This document shows positions 12,077 to 22,670 of a stretch of 38,849 nucleotides of DNA, piece after piece. The DNA is from Selaginella moellendorffii (lineage: Eukaryota > Streptophyta > Lycopodiopsida > Selaginellales > Selaginellaceae). The DNA is taken from contig NW_003314274.1 in assembly GCF_000143415.4 (NCBI RefSeq), positions 817,788 to 856,636 of the forward strand, written 5' to 3'. Numbering within the stretch: the first letter of the stretch is position 1; the number at the start of each line of letters is the position of its first letter. A program made the translations under genes and the position numbers. The notes under the pieces were generated by a model. It saw nothing but the letters and a program-made list of their open reading frames with translations. It was not told where the DNA came from and ran no database searches.

Positions 12077-13209
12077 TGTAGCGCACGTGGTTTTGACCCT
12101 TTATCCTATGGTGATTTACCATAGGATAACACCACGAAGCGGAACCTAAACCCTCTTTGTGCCACGTGACAGATGCCACGTGTCACATACCACGTGTCCG
12201 TGCCACGTGTCCATAGGAACCCGAGGTTCAGGGCCTTGGGCCACTGAACGAAGGAACAGTGCCAAACTCCCAAGCGTGATGCCAAGGAGTGATGGAACTG
12301 GACCACGGAGCAACTCCCGAGCATATAGCCCAAGGAGCGAAGGGACAGGGGCCCGGAGCGACTTGGAACAGTCCTAGAGCAACCAGCATCCCAATGCCAG
12401 GACCAGCACGCAAAACGGAGCCAAACGGAGTCTGGCGCTATTTCGGCATACCGGTGGCCTAACGTGAGAATATGGGTACTCCACCAACTAGCATGGAATG
12501 GAACTTGGGCTTAGACCCAAGCCAGACGCAGAACAAGGACAGGCACGCAAGCGGGAGCTAGACTATGCCTCAGGTTGGTCGGCCATGCCCGACCTACCCA
12601 CTATCCCTACTATACATTTGGAACCCCCGATAGCCCCCCCCCCTTGAGGAACACACGCTTTGGGCTTTCACCCCAAGCCTCCCTTAGTATCAGGAGTTAG
12701 TCTCTGGGACAAACTCGAAACTTACTAAATATGGAATGTCCTTAGATTGTGAATTTGGACACGGGATGAACACCATTGTGTTCAGGCCGATCTCTGCATT
12801 CCGTAGATATGCCAAATGAGCAAATCTGGACACTTTCCATAAATAGCATTTGGGACCGAAATGAGACTAACACAAAGGGCATGATAGCGAGGGTGTTTGG
12901 CAGACACGGTAAGCTATCATCCAGCGATATTGAGGGACCAATCTCAATATGCGAGCCAGTGCAAGACAGAGCAAAAGAGAACTAACAAGCCGGGCCGAGT
13001 ATGCTCAGCTAAATAGACACTTAGGAATTCCTTCCTTATGCTCATCCGGCCAAGTACAGATGCAAAGTCCAGTTTACTAACACTTGAACAAGAGGGACTA
13101 ATAAAGGGTCCAGCAATACCGACCTCCTGCCATCGTGGCAGTAAGGAAAGAGTGTCCGTAAGGACTGGTCGACAGGTAACTTTCGATACCCGAAGTCACA
13201 TTCGCGACA
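12077..13209 (-). repeat. LARD-B LTR (5' LTR in element orientation), 1,133 bp
   Basis: Matches 5962-7107 with five substitutions and a 13-bp deletion near 12955 (between GCGAG and CCAGTGC). Since the LTRs were identical at insertion, the divergence of about 0.44% indicates a young copy. Confidence 0.95.
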
Positions 13210-13214
13210 TAAGG
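13210..13214. repeat. Target-site duplication of LARD-B, right copy (TAAGG)
   Basis: Exact repeat of 5957-5961, directly after the LTR terminus GCGACA. Confidence 0.95.
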
Positions 13215-13237
13215 GGAGAAAAATAAAGTACGCTACA
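13215..13237 (+). mobile_element. TRIM solo LTR, right part
   Basis: The 23 bp ending TACGCTACA complete the TRIM LTR begun at 5824-5961. They are followed by the duplication TTGAT and then by LARD-A internal sequence. Confidence 0.85.
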
Positions 13238-13242
13238 TTGAT

Positions 13243-14182
13243 ACATACTCAAGTCTAAACCACCACCAAGGAAACAACTCTAGAAAAAGTTTACAATGAT
13301 CACACTATGTGAGAAACGCACCAACTTCAATGCTAAAGAAGAGAATTATAGTACAACTCACAATATCTTCCTCAACACATCTATAAGCGAAATTTCATAA
13401 TGCCAAAGCTAATGAAGAGCATGTCTGCATCAATCAAAAGCTAAGCATAACAAAACTATGCTCAATAAGTGATCACCAAATCAATTCTCCATGAATCCAC
13501 TTATAACAAGATATAACTCACTTCATGACAAACATAAAAAAAGTTATCAATGATCAATATATTCCAACTCAAATCCAATAAAGATTCAAACATGCCAATA
13601 TTGATTAGTAACTCTTCCTCTCGTAAAGTTAGCATTGTCAACAACTAATCACTTTTTAAGGAAAAGCTCAAAGCTCAACCCCTACTAAACAATCTTGTCT
13701 AGAACATAACTAACTCAAACTTGCTACTCAATTCGTTTGAATGTCAATATAATTGCTAACTAACAATTGTACAAATGCCAAAAACATAAAGCTATAATGA
13801 AACCATCAACACTATTTTTATTGAGACTAATGAAACTCAATATCAATCCTACGGAGAGACATCTCATCTCATTCGAATCTCAACATCAATAATGTTAATA
13901 ATAATGCATCACTTTAATACCATCAACACTAGGACAAAGGTAAAAGAAAGTAAGAATGAATCACTACTCAAGACTTCTTAGCAACCAAGCTAACCAAAGT
14001 CAAAGATATCTTAGTCAGTATTTGAGACTAATTCTTCAATAATACTTAGGTTCAAATAACACATCATCATGAAATGATTCACCATGTCTAAGTCTTAATG
14101 AAATCCAACACCATAGACTAAACACAACTAAATAATATCAATAGAGGTAGAGTCAATATGCCAATATGAAAAACCCATGTAA
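13243..14182 (-). repeat. LARD-A internal region, second copy, part 1
   Basis: Colinear with the young element from about 7142-7230 and then, after an internal deletion of about 1.4 kb, from about 8605 to 9430. It continues the sequence that stops at 5823 before the TRIM solo LTR. Highly diverged and without open frames of note. Confidence 0.75.
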
Positions 14183-14187
14183 GTATA

Positions 14188-14863
14188 TATAGCATACCAT
14201 ATCTCTCTCCCTTTAAACCAACTGGAAAAGGGGCAATTGTTTGATGAGAGAGCCCTTAGTGGCTATTTTATCCCTATTTATCCCCTAAGGTTCCAAGGAT
14301 CCACGGTGACAGTATATTTAAATCTCATCCCATGATCACATACGCTACACTCACCCCCCCTTTCAGAGATGTCAATGTCCTCATTGACTATTGACTAACA
14401 ACCCCTACTAAACCAAAGGGAACTAGCACCTCCATTTCTGCACTGAATTTACCAATCCTTTCATTGTGTAAACCAGCTATTCCATGTGTGGTAACTAGTC
14501 ATCCACCCGTACCGCAATCCCACGGTGGATACCTTTGTCCGTGGATACTCCACACAAGAGGAAGGACGTACGCATGGATGTCCAATATGTATGATTTTCA
14601 AATTTAGGGGTAGAAATATACCTTGCTCAAGGGTATATTATATTTTTAAGTAGCCACTAATCAATGGGAATCGAACCCGTGCCATTTGCTCTGATACCAA
14701 CTATAGCGCACTTTATCTCTCTCCCCTTAAGCTAATTGGAAAAGGGGCAATTGCTTGATGAAAGAGCCCTTAGTGGCTACTTTATCCCTATTTATCCCCC
14801 AAGGTTCCAAAGATCCATGGTGACAGTATATCCAAATTTCATCCCATGATCACATGCACTATA
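14188..14863 (-). mobile_element. Complete TRIM, 676 bp, TSD GTATA
   Basis: Two 162-bp direct repeats, 14188-14349 and 14702-14863, flank 352 bp with no coding capacity. GTATA stands on both sides (14183-14187 and 14864-14868). On the minus strand the element has TGGTATCAGAGC next to one LTR (14688-14699), the usual plant initiator-Met tRNA primer-binding site, and the tract GAAAGGGGGGTGAG next to the other (14350-14363). The LTRs differ at roughly 20 of 162 positions, so the copy is old. It inserted into LARD-A internal sequence, which continues at 14869. Confidence 0.92.
14688..14699 (-). promoter_or_regulatory. TRIM primer-binding site
   Basis: The minus strand reads TGGTATCAGAGC two bases from the LTR end. 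About 10 bases further into the element (14666-14678) the minus strand reads GGGTTCGATTCCC, which resembles a tRNA T-arm. Confidence 0.85.
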
Positions 14864-14868
14864 GTATA

Positions 14869-15441
14869 ACAACATGATCTTTTGCAACACCATTCGGTAA
14901 AACAAGTCTATCACTACTAATTCATCATTAAACGAAGCAAGTGTCAAAGTCCTCGATAAAGTTTCCAAGTAATCACTAGTCACAAAGCAACCAACAATCA
15001 CTTTTCAACTTGCCTTCACAAGACCCAAACACTAAATTCATGTCATAAAGTCATATACTTGTCCAACAAAAATATAATACCCCAGATACGATATAAAGGT
15101 TTATGGACAGGCATGAACTAAATGATTACTCGAATCCATCTTAACCACAATAAGCTCACTAACATATTTAACCAATAGCTTTAAGCATGCCTTGAAGAGG
15201 TTAGCTATGCATGATCAACACTTAGTCAAAACTAAAGTGAAGACCATGAGATGGACTTATATCGGTATATAACCTCTTGATAGACAAGTTATAGTATGGG
15301 TACCAACATATCAACCTCAAACAACTAAGTTGAACATCATTATCATTATCCAAGGCGTAGGGCCACCAAGACCAAGTCATGATCTCTCATAAAGTCTAAC
15401 AAAATGCAAGGTGCAAATGCTAAAAAAGAAAGGCACAAGGG
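14869..15441 (-). repeat. LARD-A internal region, second copy, part 2
   Basis: Colinear with about 9430-10035 of the young element. Homology stops near 15441 (GGCACAAGGGAGG...), so the right end of this array is truncated and no terminal LTR follows. The breakpoint is close to the one ending the first internal copy at 4826 (young equivalent about 10050). Confidence 0.7.
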
Positions 15442-18354
15442 AGGCGTCATACTGACATGCAATGCTGGGGAATTATGCTTATAAACCAGCTATCCCATTC
15501 CAAAAGACTGCAGATGAGGTTTTCAAGCAGGCTACTTTCCATGGACAATGTGATGGTGACGCCTTTTTGAATACAAAAAGCTGGAACCTATCACAAGGAG
15601 ATCAATGTACATGGAATCAGTTTCAACCGTATTGTTGCTGCGATTGTCAGAGATGTGAAGGAGGAATTATCTGGCTTGACTCCTTGTTCTAGTACATGCT
15701 TATCAACCTGGACAAGTACTGGGCAGACTCAAGCTTGACATCGTCAGACTGCCTCGCCATCTTCCTATCCTTACTCATGGCTAATCCACAAGTGATCCTC
15801 TAGATTGCTGCCTTCCTTCAAATCCAAGAATGGATGCAAGCGGCTGCTATTAAGGTGCCAAAAAAGCCAGCTAACCCGGATCTGGAGTTCATCCTGCATG
15901 GACAGACTAAGATGAACATATGTGAGTTCATCCCTGTCCAACAGTACAAGTCTCCAACGTCCTCACAGCACGATGGTAGTGAAAGTAATGTAGCTTTCTC
16001 ACCTGCACTGTCCTCACAACGCATGCCGGCAAGGTCTCAAGGCCTACCACCGAATCGGAAACGTGATCACCCCGACGGAAAAACGTCCACGGGACTGACA
16101 TCACAGGAGACGGGCACACCACCATCAATCTCCAAGATGTCTGAGGCCAATGCAAGCTTGAACAAACAAAAGCTATGCAAAAGGCTCGGTGCAAGAAAGC
16201 AGTAGTAAATAAATTCTATTTTCTTCTTCCATGATTGGCAGCTAATGAAAATGCTCTTGTGATTGCTTATACAGTGTCCAGATGAAAATGGCTGGTCAAA
16301 GAGGGAATGGAAAGCGAACAAAAATTCATACACCTCCGATATATCAGTGTTGGATTTGAGAGGATTAGTATCCAAACTCTCATGAGGGAGTGCCTGGAAT
16401 TGATTGGCCTAGACACAGAACTCTTGGATCCCATTGTATTTGGTTGGAGGTATGAGCCCCAGATCAAACATGACTTTTATAAACCCGAAGAGGTTTTTTG
16501 CAACTGGGACACTCTTGAGCCCCTTGTTTGTGAATGCAAATGATAGCCATGGGTGACCTACCTTGACGAGACTGGCCATGTACGAACACTAGATCCAAAG
16601 ATCCTTGGTTCATGAGCACTCATGGCTGTCATCGAGAAAGGCCTCAATCACATCACTCCAAAACCACTCCAAACGGCAAAAATTATTGCTGAAATTTGTG
16701 AAGCTTGGGATCAGATTGCTGGTGTAATCCCAGATGTTTATATTTGCAACTGGCCAAGTAATGAAGTGGCTGTTAAACAGCATATCAACTACCAAGTCCG
16801 AATAGCATTACAAAATTGCCAAATCACCCCAACTGTAGGTGTGATGACCACCCCTAAGGCACAATGGCAATTGGAGTGGGTACATAAACACTTATACATC
16901 AGTGGTGCCGATAAAGTGGCTAACACACCCACCTTCTTTTTCATAATGTTAGCCCACAGGGAAGCACTTGTGCGGATGAATAGTGAAGACTTCTCACTCG
17001 CGGTCTCAAACAATAATGTCTCTAAAGCACCTGAGAAAGTTGTAAAACAATTGCTCGGCAACCCACTCCTACAGGAACTTTCGCCTCAGCAACTAGATCT
17101 CCCTTACCTCATGGGAATCTATATAGTGCACAAGAACAAAATGTGTTGGTTGACAAATGCAGATGGATGTATCTTCTCAGAAATCACAATCTGCCTAACA
17201 GCCATCCTAAAAGGGATACAGGAGGCACTACAAAACATAGCTGATGATTTCTATGCATAGGCAAAGTTCTTTAGAGGAAAGATGAACACGTGCTAAATCC
17301 TTGGATCCACACAAGAGTTCGAGATCAATTTCCCAGATAGAATCACAACGATCTACACAAAGATATCACCAAGTGCTATGAGGCCATTCCCCTTGAGGGA
17401 GACCAAAACCTTATGATGGCTATGATACATCTTATCACTTTAGCCTTTGTGCACCAAAATCACTTCCAAAAAGACCTTTTTCTGATTCAAAAGAAGAATA
17501 ACAATCTTGAGGCTGAATGGAAACCTCTACACCACTCATCAGTAAAGGCTACTAGAATGGATCCAACAAAAGTCATCGAGCTAAATAACTTCATCAACCG
17601 GAACACATATGTCCGGTTGGGAAACAGAGTATGGAGACAAGTCCGAGGAATTCCCATGGGCTTCTCTTGCTCACCTTTGTGGTGTAAATTGTACCTCTTC
17701 TACTTCAAGTACAATTTTCTTACTCAACTTGCATGTCTAGGCCAGTATGATTTACTTTGCCTTTTCGAGCACATCTCCAAGTACATGGATGATCTAGTTT
17801 CGATGAACAATCTCATGATCCTCCACTTCTTTGACCCTGATTAAATCAAGCTCAAAGGAAATCCACTATGATTCCTTGCCATACAAAATGAGATGAACAA
17901 TCCATTCATAGGCATGGACAGATCACTGGTGAACCTGTCTACTCATTTCTTGATCCTTCAGATCCAGATCATATGGGTTCACAGTACTTTTTTAACCACA
18001 AAATATGATAAGTGCCAATCACTTCCATTCAAAATCTCGATGTACATTCATCAAGATTCAAACTGACCCATGACAAACTCATCTAAAGTAATCCTGGGAC
18101 AAGTCTTTGCGCTTTTCTATCTGATTAATACTGCTGGTGGTATCGTCCTTGAGATTGATAATCTCGTTGAATGCTTCGTGGAAAAAGGATTCCATCATTA
18201 TGCATTAAGACAACTTATCCTTCGTGGTCTGGACAGAATTATTTTGACCAGCCCCTTAACACCGGTGCAAGTAGTGCTTGATATTCTCTTTGACATCTCG
18301 AGAGAGCTGGCCAATCACCCACCACAGCTCGACGACTTAGCAAACTCAAGCTGA
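15442..18354 (+). pseudogene. Penelope-like reverse transcriptase remnant (likely endonuclease-lacking type)
   Basis: Several open pieces in order form one broken polyprotein. An N-terminal basic/Ser-rich part lies at 15834-16205. Next come 16307-16543 and 16622-17260, the latter with a GADKVAN block near 16905 (like the DKG motif in front of Penelope RTs) and a YIVHKN...LTNADGC stretch (palm/fingers). 17413-17844 carries RQVRGIPMGFSCSPLW and a YMDDL catalytic box near 17780-17800. 18070-18354 fits the thumb region (LGQVFALFYL...ALRQLILRGL). Stops and frameshifts separate the pieces. No GIY-YIG endonuclease is visible after the thumb, as in the telomere-associated group. The alternative is the cellular rvt gene family, which has a related palm. 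Family assignment is from motif memory only. Confidence 0.6.
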
Positions 18355-20078
18355 GAGCTAGGGATTCTATCTTCTAAACAATAAAATCCATCACTTGGTC
18401 ATTATATCGAAATATAATAGATTCAGTTTCTATGCATTTTTGGACTGAGAACAACAGAAGAACAAGTTCCCCCAAACTTACCATGAAGTCCTTGGTTATA
18501 CTTTGAACAAAATGTGTAAGTGAACCATTGATTACATTTGTGCTTTGATTGATAAATGGAAAATACAATACAAGCTCTACTCTCTCATTAGAAGACAAAT
18601 CCCATGCTTTGATAACAAAAAGGTTTTCTTTAAAAATAATTCTTAAAGAAAATCTTGTTTACAGAAAACTCTGTTATCCCATTGACAAGTTAATAGGACA
18701 CATGAGTAGACATGGCATGGTAAAAAACAAAACCTTGGATTCTTCACAAAATCTCGCGCTGAGAGACACACTGTACAAATAGGCAAACCTAATTACAAGC
18801 TATAGCTATTCGACTTCATGGCTGCAGGCACTGGATATTCTCACACCAAAAGGTATGAAGCGATGGGAAAAACCCTAATGTTAGGGTTTCTTGCCTGCAT
18901 CCGCCGCCGCTGCATTCTCCAGGAGCGCATCCACAAGCAAAGGGAGGTTGGGCTGCTGCAAGGCTGTGCGCTGTTCCTTGCCCACTCCAGGATCAATAAC
19001 CGCTTCGTTGCGCACCGCAAGAATGAGTAGCACCAACGAAGTGTTTGCTTGGTTATAGCTCAAAACGAGCTTACACCCACCACTAAGGTTATGAGGAATC
19101 TCACTACCACATTCCTGGCTATGCAAAAACGAGTACAAATGATTTGGTTTCTGCGTTTCTCTTCACCCTTGGCTTGTAGGAACTCTTTTCGGCTTGAATG
19201 CTGGAACTTAGCGCCATGGCAACACAAGGGGCTTTCATTCCTTGTGATATCATCTGATCCAGTATCTAATCATCCCCTCAGAAAAAAGACAGGATGGCAA
19301 TGACTGGACTAGGCGGTGAGATCCATGAGTCAACAGATAGTGATCAAGCTGAGCATGTTCCCTAGTTCTCGTCTTTGGAAGTCATTTATGATGTGTGGCC
19401 CGGACATGTACCTAAGTATATTGGCTCACGAGCATCAGTCGTGCAAGTCTCAATTCATTCTTGAATTCTAGCTTTGTACTTTCACAAAAAAATGAGAGAT
19501 AGAGCTAGTGGAGATTGCACTACTAATCCTTATCTACCATGATACAGGTACCCCCTGGACACCCAAACCGTAGGAGGTGACATAGGAAATGTTTGGAGAG
19601 ATCATCTTGGTCGTGGTTGGTACCGGGTTACGGGCGGATGATCCTACACCTTGGATGAATGTACCGAAAATGGCCTAGTCAATCTGCTTAACCAAAATTG
19701 TGCTAGACATTGTCTAACACCATTTTGTGTGTAAGTGCTGGATATGGGGAGCTGGTGCTTGTGGGATTGTACTAGACCCTCATTTCATAGTGCAACGGGC
19801 TTGGAGTTTGGCTCCAAATTCAGATGCACTATATTTGGTATTAGAGGAATTGTCTTAACAATTCCTATCCAACTTTTATCGGATTTTTTTACTCAAGTTG
19901 CATACGCAGAGACTTTTCTAGTAGATTTGAAGTGACCTGTGTAGGATTAGTTGGATTGCACCATTCAGTAAGAATGTTGTATGCATGTTCAGTTACTGCT
20001 AAAGGCATGCATGCAGTTAGTGGGATGGTGAAAAAAAACTATATTGATGATGCTAAAACCTTTAGATGAGCAAATTAA
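18355..20078. other. Gap without a recognised gene
   Basis: Short open frames (for example 18549-18782, 18818-19030, 19049-19303) show no known motif and no splice pattern I trust. 18800-19030 is GC-richer than its surroundings and includes a telomere-type inverted repeat at 18870-18889. The 5' LTR and primer-binding site of the gypsy element that follows should lie here, but I could not find a partner for its putative 3' LTR. Confidence 0.4.
18870..18889. repeat. Inverted telomere-type repeat
   Basis: AAACCCTAA and TTAGGGTTT form a perfect 9-bp inverted repeat with a TG spacer. Each arm equals the plant telomere repeat and the telo-box promoter motif. Confidence 0.7.
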
Positions 20079-21053
20079 GAGGAGGAAACTCCTGCTAGGG
20101 ATGCTACGGAAGAGGTTGAGGCTAAGTTAGAAGAGAAAGAGCCAGATGCTGCAACACTACAGCGTACAACTCAGAAAGTTGAGATCGAGAATTTGCAAAG
20201 GGAAGTTCGCAAATTGAAGGAGAACAAGAAGAGAAAGAAAGAAGCTAAAGCAGCTAAATCAGCTAAACCTAAGCAACCGGACTCCTCTTCAAGTTCTAAG
20301 GACGATGAAGTTCTGCAACCACCCCTAATTGCACGAGTTTCAAAGTTCAAGCCTCTGAAACCACCCAATTTCAAAGGCATGCAAGACTATCAGGTTTTGG
20401 AAGATTGGGTCTACAATATGGAAAATTATTTCATAGCAGCAAACGTAGATGATCGTACGAAAGTTGCCTACACGCAATCTTTTCTCACCGATCATGCCAA
20501 AACTTGGTGGCACTAGGTGTGTGCTGAAAAAGGGCAAACTAGAAATTGGACCAAGATGTGGTCTCGTATCTGTAAGAAATACTTGCCGAATGATCTTGGT
20601 CTGAGACTTCGTGTGGAGCTACGGTGGTTAAAGCAACGAGGGGACCTTATGCATTACATTAATGTGTTTGCTCAGAAGCGCATTATGATTGCAAATATGA
20701 GTGATGAAGATGCTCAAAGTTATTTCTTGGAAGGTTTGTGTTCACTTTCTCGCAATGAGATTTTGAAGTTTAAGCCGAAGACATACCTAGAGTATAAGGA
20801 GCAGTGCAGCAAGTTGCCTTTAGTCACTTGCTCATGGAACAATATCAACAGCCATATGCTGGTACCTCAGACAAAAATAAGAATTCTGGGATTAAACATC
20901 GGAAATAGAGATTGGAAACAGAGGGTGGAAGAAAGGTTCTACCTTGGATGCTCACAAGCAACAGTTAACAAAGGTGGTGGTGGTTGGAGACCACCAGCAG
21001 CTTCTTCTAGTCCTAGGCTTTTTGTTCCTCCTCCTGGTGGGTACAAGCAATAG
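20079..21053 (+). pseudogene. Ty3/gypsy gag (interrupted)
   Basis: One frame runs from after the stop at 20076 to 21053 with a single internal TAG at 20514-20516. The N-terminus is acidic then strongly charged (EIENLQREVRKLKENKK near 20178-20230), suggesting a coiled coil. The capsid-like core follows: PPNFKG, W..NMENYF, AKTWW, then W...KYLP, GDLMHYINVF and YFLEGL. These are the usual landmarks of plant gypsy gag (retrotrans_gag). No convincing ATG is in frame before 20079, so the true start is lost or upstream. The internal stop sits where the protein otherwise continues without a shift. Confidence 0.8.
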
Positions 21054-21079
21054 CAACCTGCAAAACCTACTCCTAGTGG

Positions 21080-21709
21080 AATAGGTAGTGTGGTCATTGT
21101 TTCCATTGTGGAGAGTCAGGATATAGGTCCTTGGTATGTCTCAACAAGCATAAGATAAGGTCTCGTGTTAATGTCATGAGGGAAGACAGTGGTGGTGAAG
21201 CTGAAGGGGTTGATGAGTTTGTCAATACAGACTATAAGGAAGAGGAGGTGAGTTACTTTCGTTACTTTCTTCAAACTTTTCTTGCAGTCAATGCAAACAC
21301 TGATCCATTGATGTATCTGGTAGGCTTTGTCCGCAGACACCAAATCTCAGTGATGATTGACATGAGATCTACGTATAATGCGATATCTGAAGACTTAGTT
21401 AAGTTGTTAGGATTGAATGCTGAGCAAATGTCACCTATACACTTCTGGTTTGCTGAAGGTGGGCAAGTAGCCAGAAAATTTGTGAGTGATGTTTCAATAA
21501 AAATATCCAAGTGAAAAGAAAGAGTGGACTTGGTAGTGTTGAAGATACCAGATTTTTATATGGTGTTTGGTATGGATTTCATCAACAAATATATTAAAGG
21601 GATTTATAGTGCTGGACAAAGTTGTATCGCATTGAAGTCAGAAGGATGTCCAATGTGTCTTTCCAGTTGCAAAAGTGCTCCTCAAAGGATTGGGATACTA
21701 AGTTCCTGA
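21080..21709 (+). pseudogene. Ty3/gypsy zinc knuckle and aspartic protease region (inactive)
   Basis: A frame shifted from gag gives CFHCGESGYRSLVC near 21099-21140, a CCHC knuckle whose His is Tyr. The following frame (21131-21514, then 21524-21709 after a stop) has MIDMRSTYNAISEDL where an aspartic protease would carry (L/M/I)IDSGAT.N.IS, so the catalytic D-[ST]-G is changed to D-M-R. It also has VFGMDFI (usual: GMDWL). The changed active site and the stop at 21512-21514 show it is dead. Confidence 0.75.
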
Positions 21710-21789
21710 CTGGGAGAGTTGCTCAAAAAGCAGCTAAGAAGGGATATTAGACCTTTTGGGTTCAAGTGATGGTGACTCAATTTGAATCA

Positions 21790-22640
21790 GTGACAGGGTT
21801 GATCTTGTACTAAAGAAGATATTGGAGTTGTTGGCATGGAATCAGGATATCTTCTCGAAGGATTTGTTGCCATAGCTACCTCCTAGCTGTGAGATTGATT
21901 ATCGGATTGAGGTCATTTTGGGTTCTAAACCGCCTACAAAAGCTCCATATTGTTTGAACATCAAGGAGATAGTTGAACTCAAGAAGTAACTTATGGAGCT
22001 TCTTGACAAAGGTCATATCTGACTAAGCAAGTCATCTTATGGAGCACCGGCCCTTTTTGTTATGAAAAAGGATGGAACCATGAGGATATGTATCGACTAT
22101 TGAGCACTCAACAAGATCATGGTCAAAATAATTACTTTTTGCCTTGCATTGATGAATTGTTTAACCAACTCTAAAAGACTAAGTATTTTATGCAACTTGA
22201 TTTGCGATCCGGGTATCATCAAATATGGGTGGTAGATCAGGATATGGAGAAGACATTCTTTAAGACTCGATACAGATCTTATGAGTTTTTTGTCATGCCA
22301 TTTGGGTTATGCAATGCTCTAGCAATGTTCAGCACTATGATGGATAGAATATTTGGAGATTATATTTGGAGATGTTTTAGTTTTCAGTGAAACATTGGAG
22401 GATCATTTGAAACACTTGGAGCTGGTGTTTCAGAAATCACGTGAATACAAATTGTATGCTAAAGAAAGTAAATGTGCTTTTGGACAATTGCACATAAACT
22501 TTCTCAAACATATAGTTGGTGGTGTGTAATTGAGGTGGATTCAAAGAAGGTGGAAGAGGTGAAGTCTTGGGAAGTCCCAATCACTGTATCAGATGTTTGT
22601 TCCTTTCTCAGTTTGGCGAGATACTATCCAAGTTGGTAGT
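21790..22640 (+). pseudogene. Ty3/gypsy reverse transcriptase (broken)
   Basis: RT landmarks appear in order with stops and shifts: SSYGAPALFVMKKDG near 22030-22080, CIDY near 22093, DLRSGYHQ at about 22199, FVMPFGLCNA near 22290, then GDVLVFSETLEDHLKHLE after a frameshift near 22365. The catalytic YxDD is reduced to GDVL, so both frame and active site are lost. The connection segment VDSKKVEEVKSW...FLSLARYY ends near 22640, after which a foreign insert begins. Confidence 0.8.
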
Positions 22641-22670
22641 GCAGAGGAACTAGGTTCCTAAATTGTGATC

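Larger units (their letters stand above)
5962..13209 (-). mobile_element. LARD-B: complete young non-autonomous LTR retrotransposon, 7.25 kb
   Basis: Two long direct repeats (5962-7107 and 12077-13209) flank a 4,969-bp internal region, with exact TAAGG duplications outside. The ends are TG...CA. Orientation is minus: next to the right-hand LTR the minus strand reads TGGTATCAGAGAATG, a 15-base match to the complement of the initiator-Met tRNA 3' end. Next to the left-hand LTR lies a polypurine tract. The LTRs differ at five substitutions and one 13-bp deletion, about 0.4%, so insertion was recent. The internal region has no recognisable protein, hence the name LARD (large retrotransposon derivative). 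It must have used proteins from another element. Confidence 0.93.

Noticed and set aside
14666-14699. A tRNA gene
   Set aside because: Only a T-arm-like motif is seen; no acceptor, D or anticodon arms can be formed around it.
16067-16375. Minus-strand ORFs opposite the reverse transcriptase pieces
   Set aside because: Shadows of the plus-strand frames, which carry the RT motifs.
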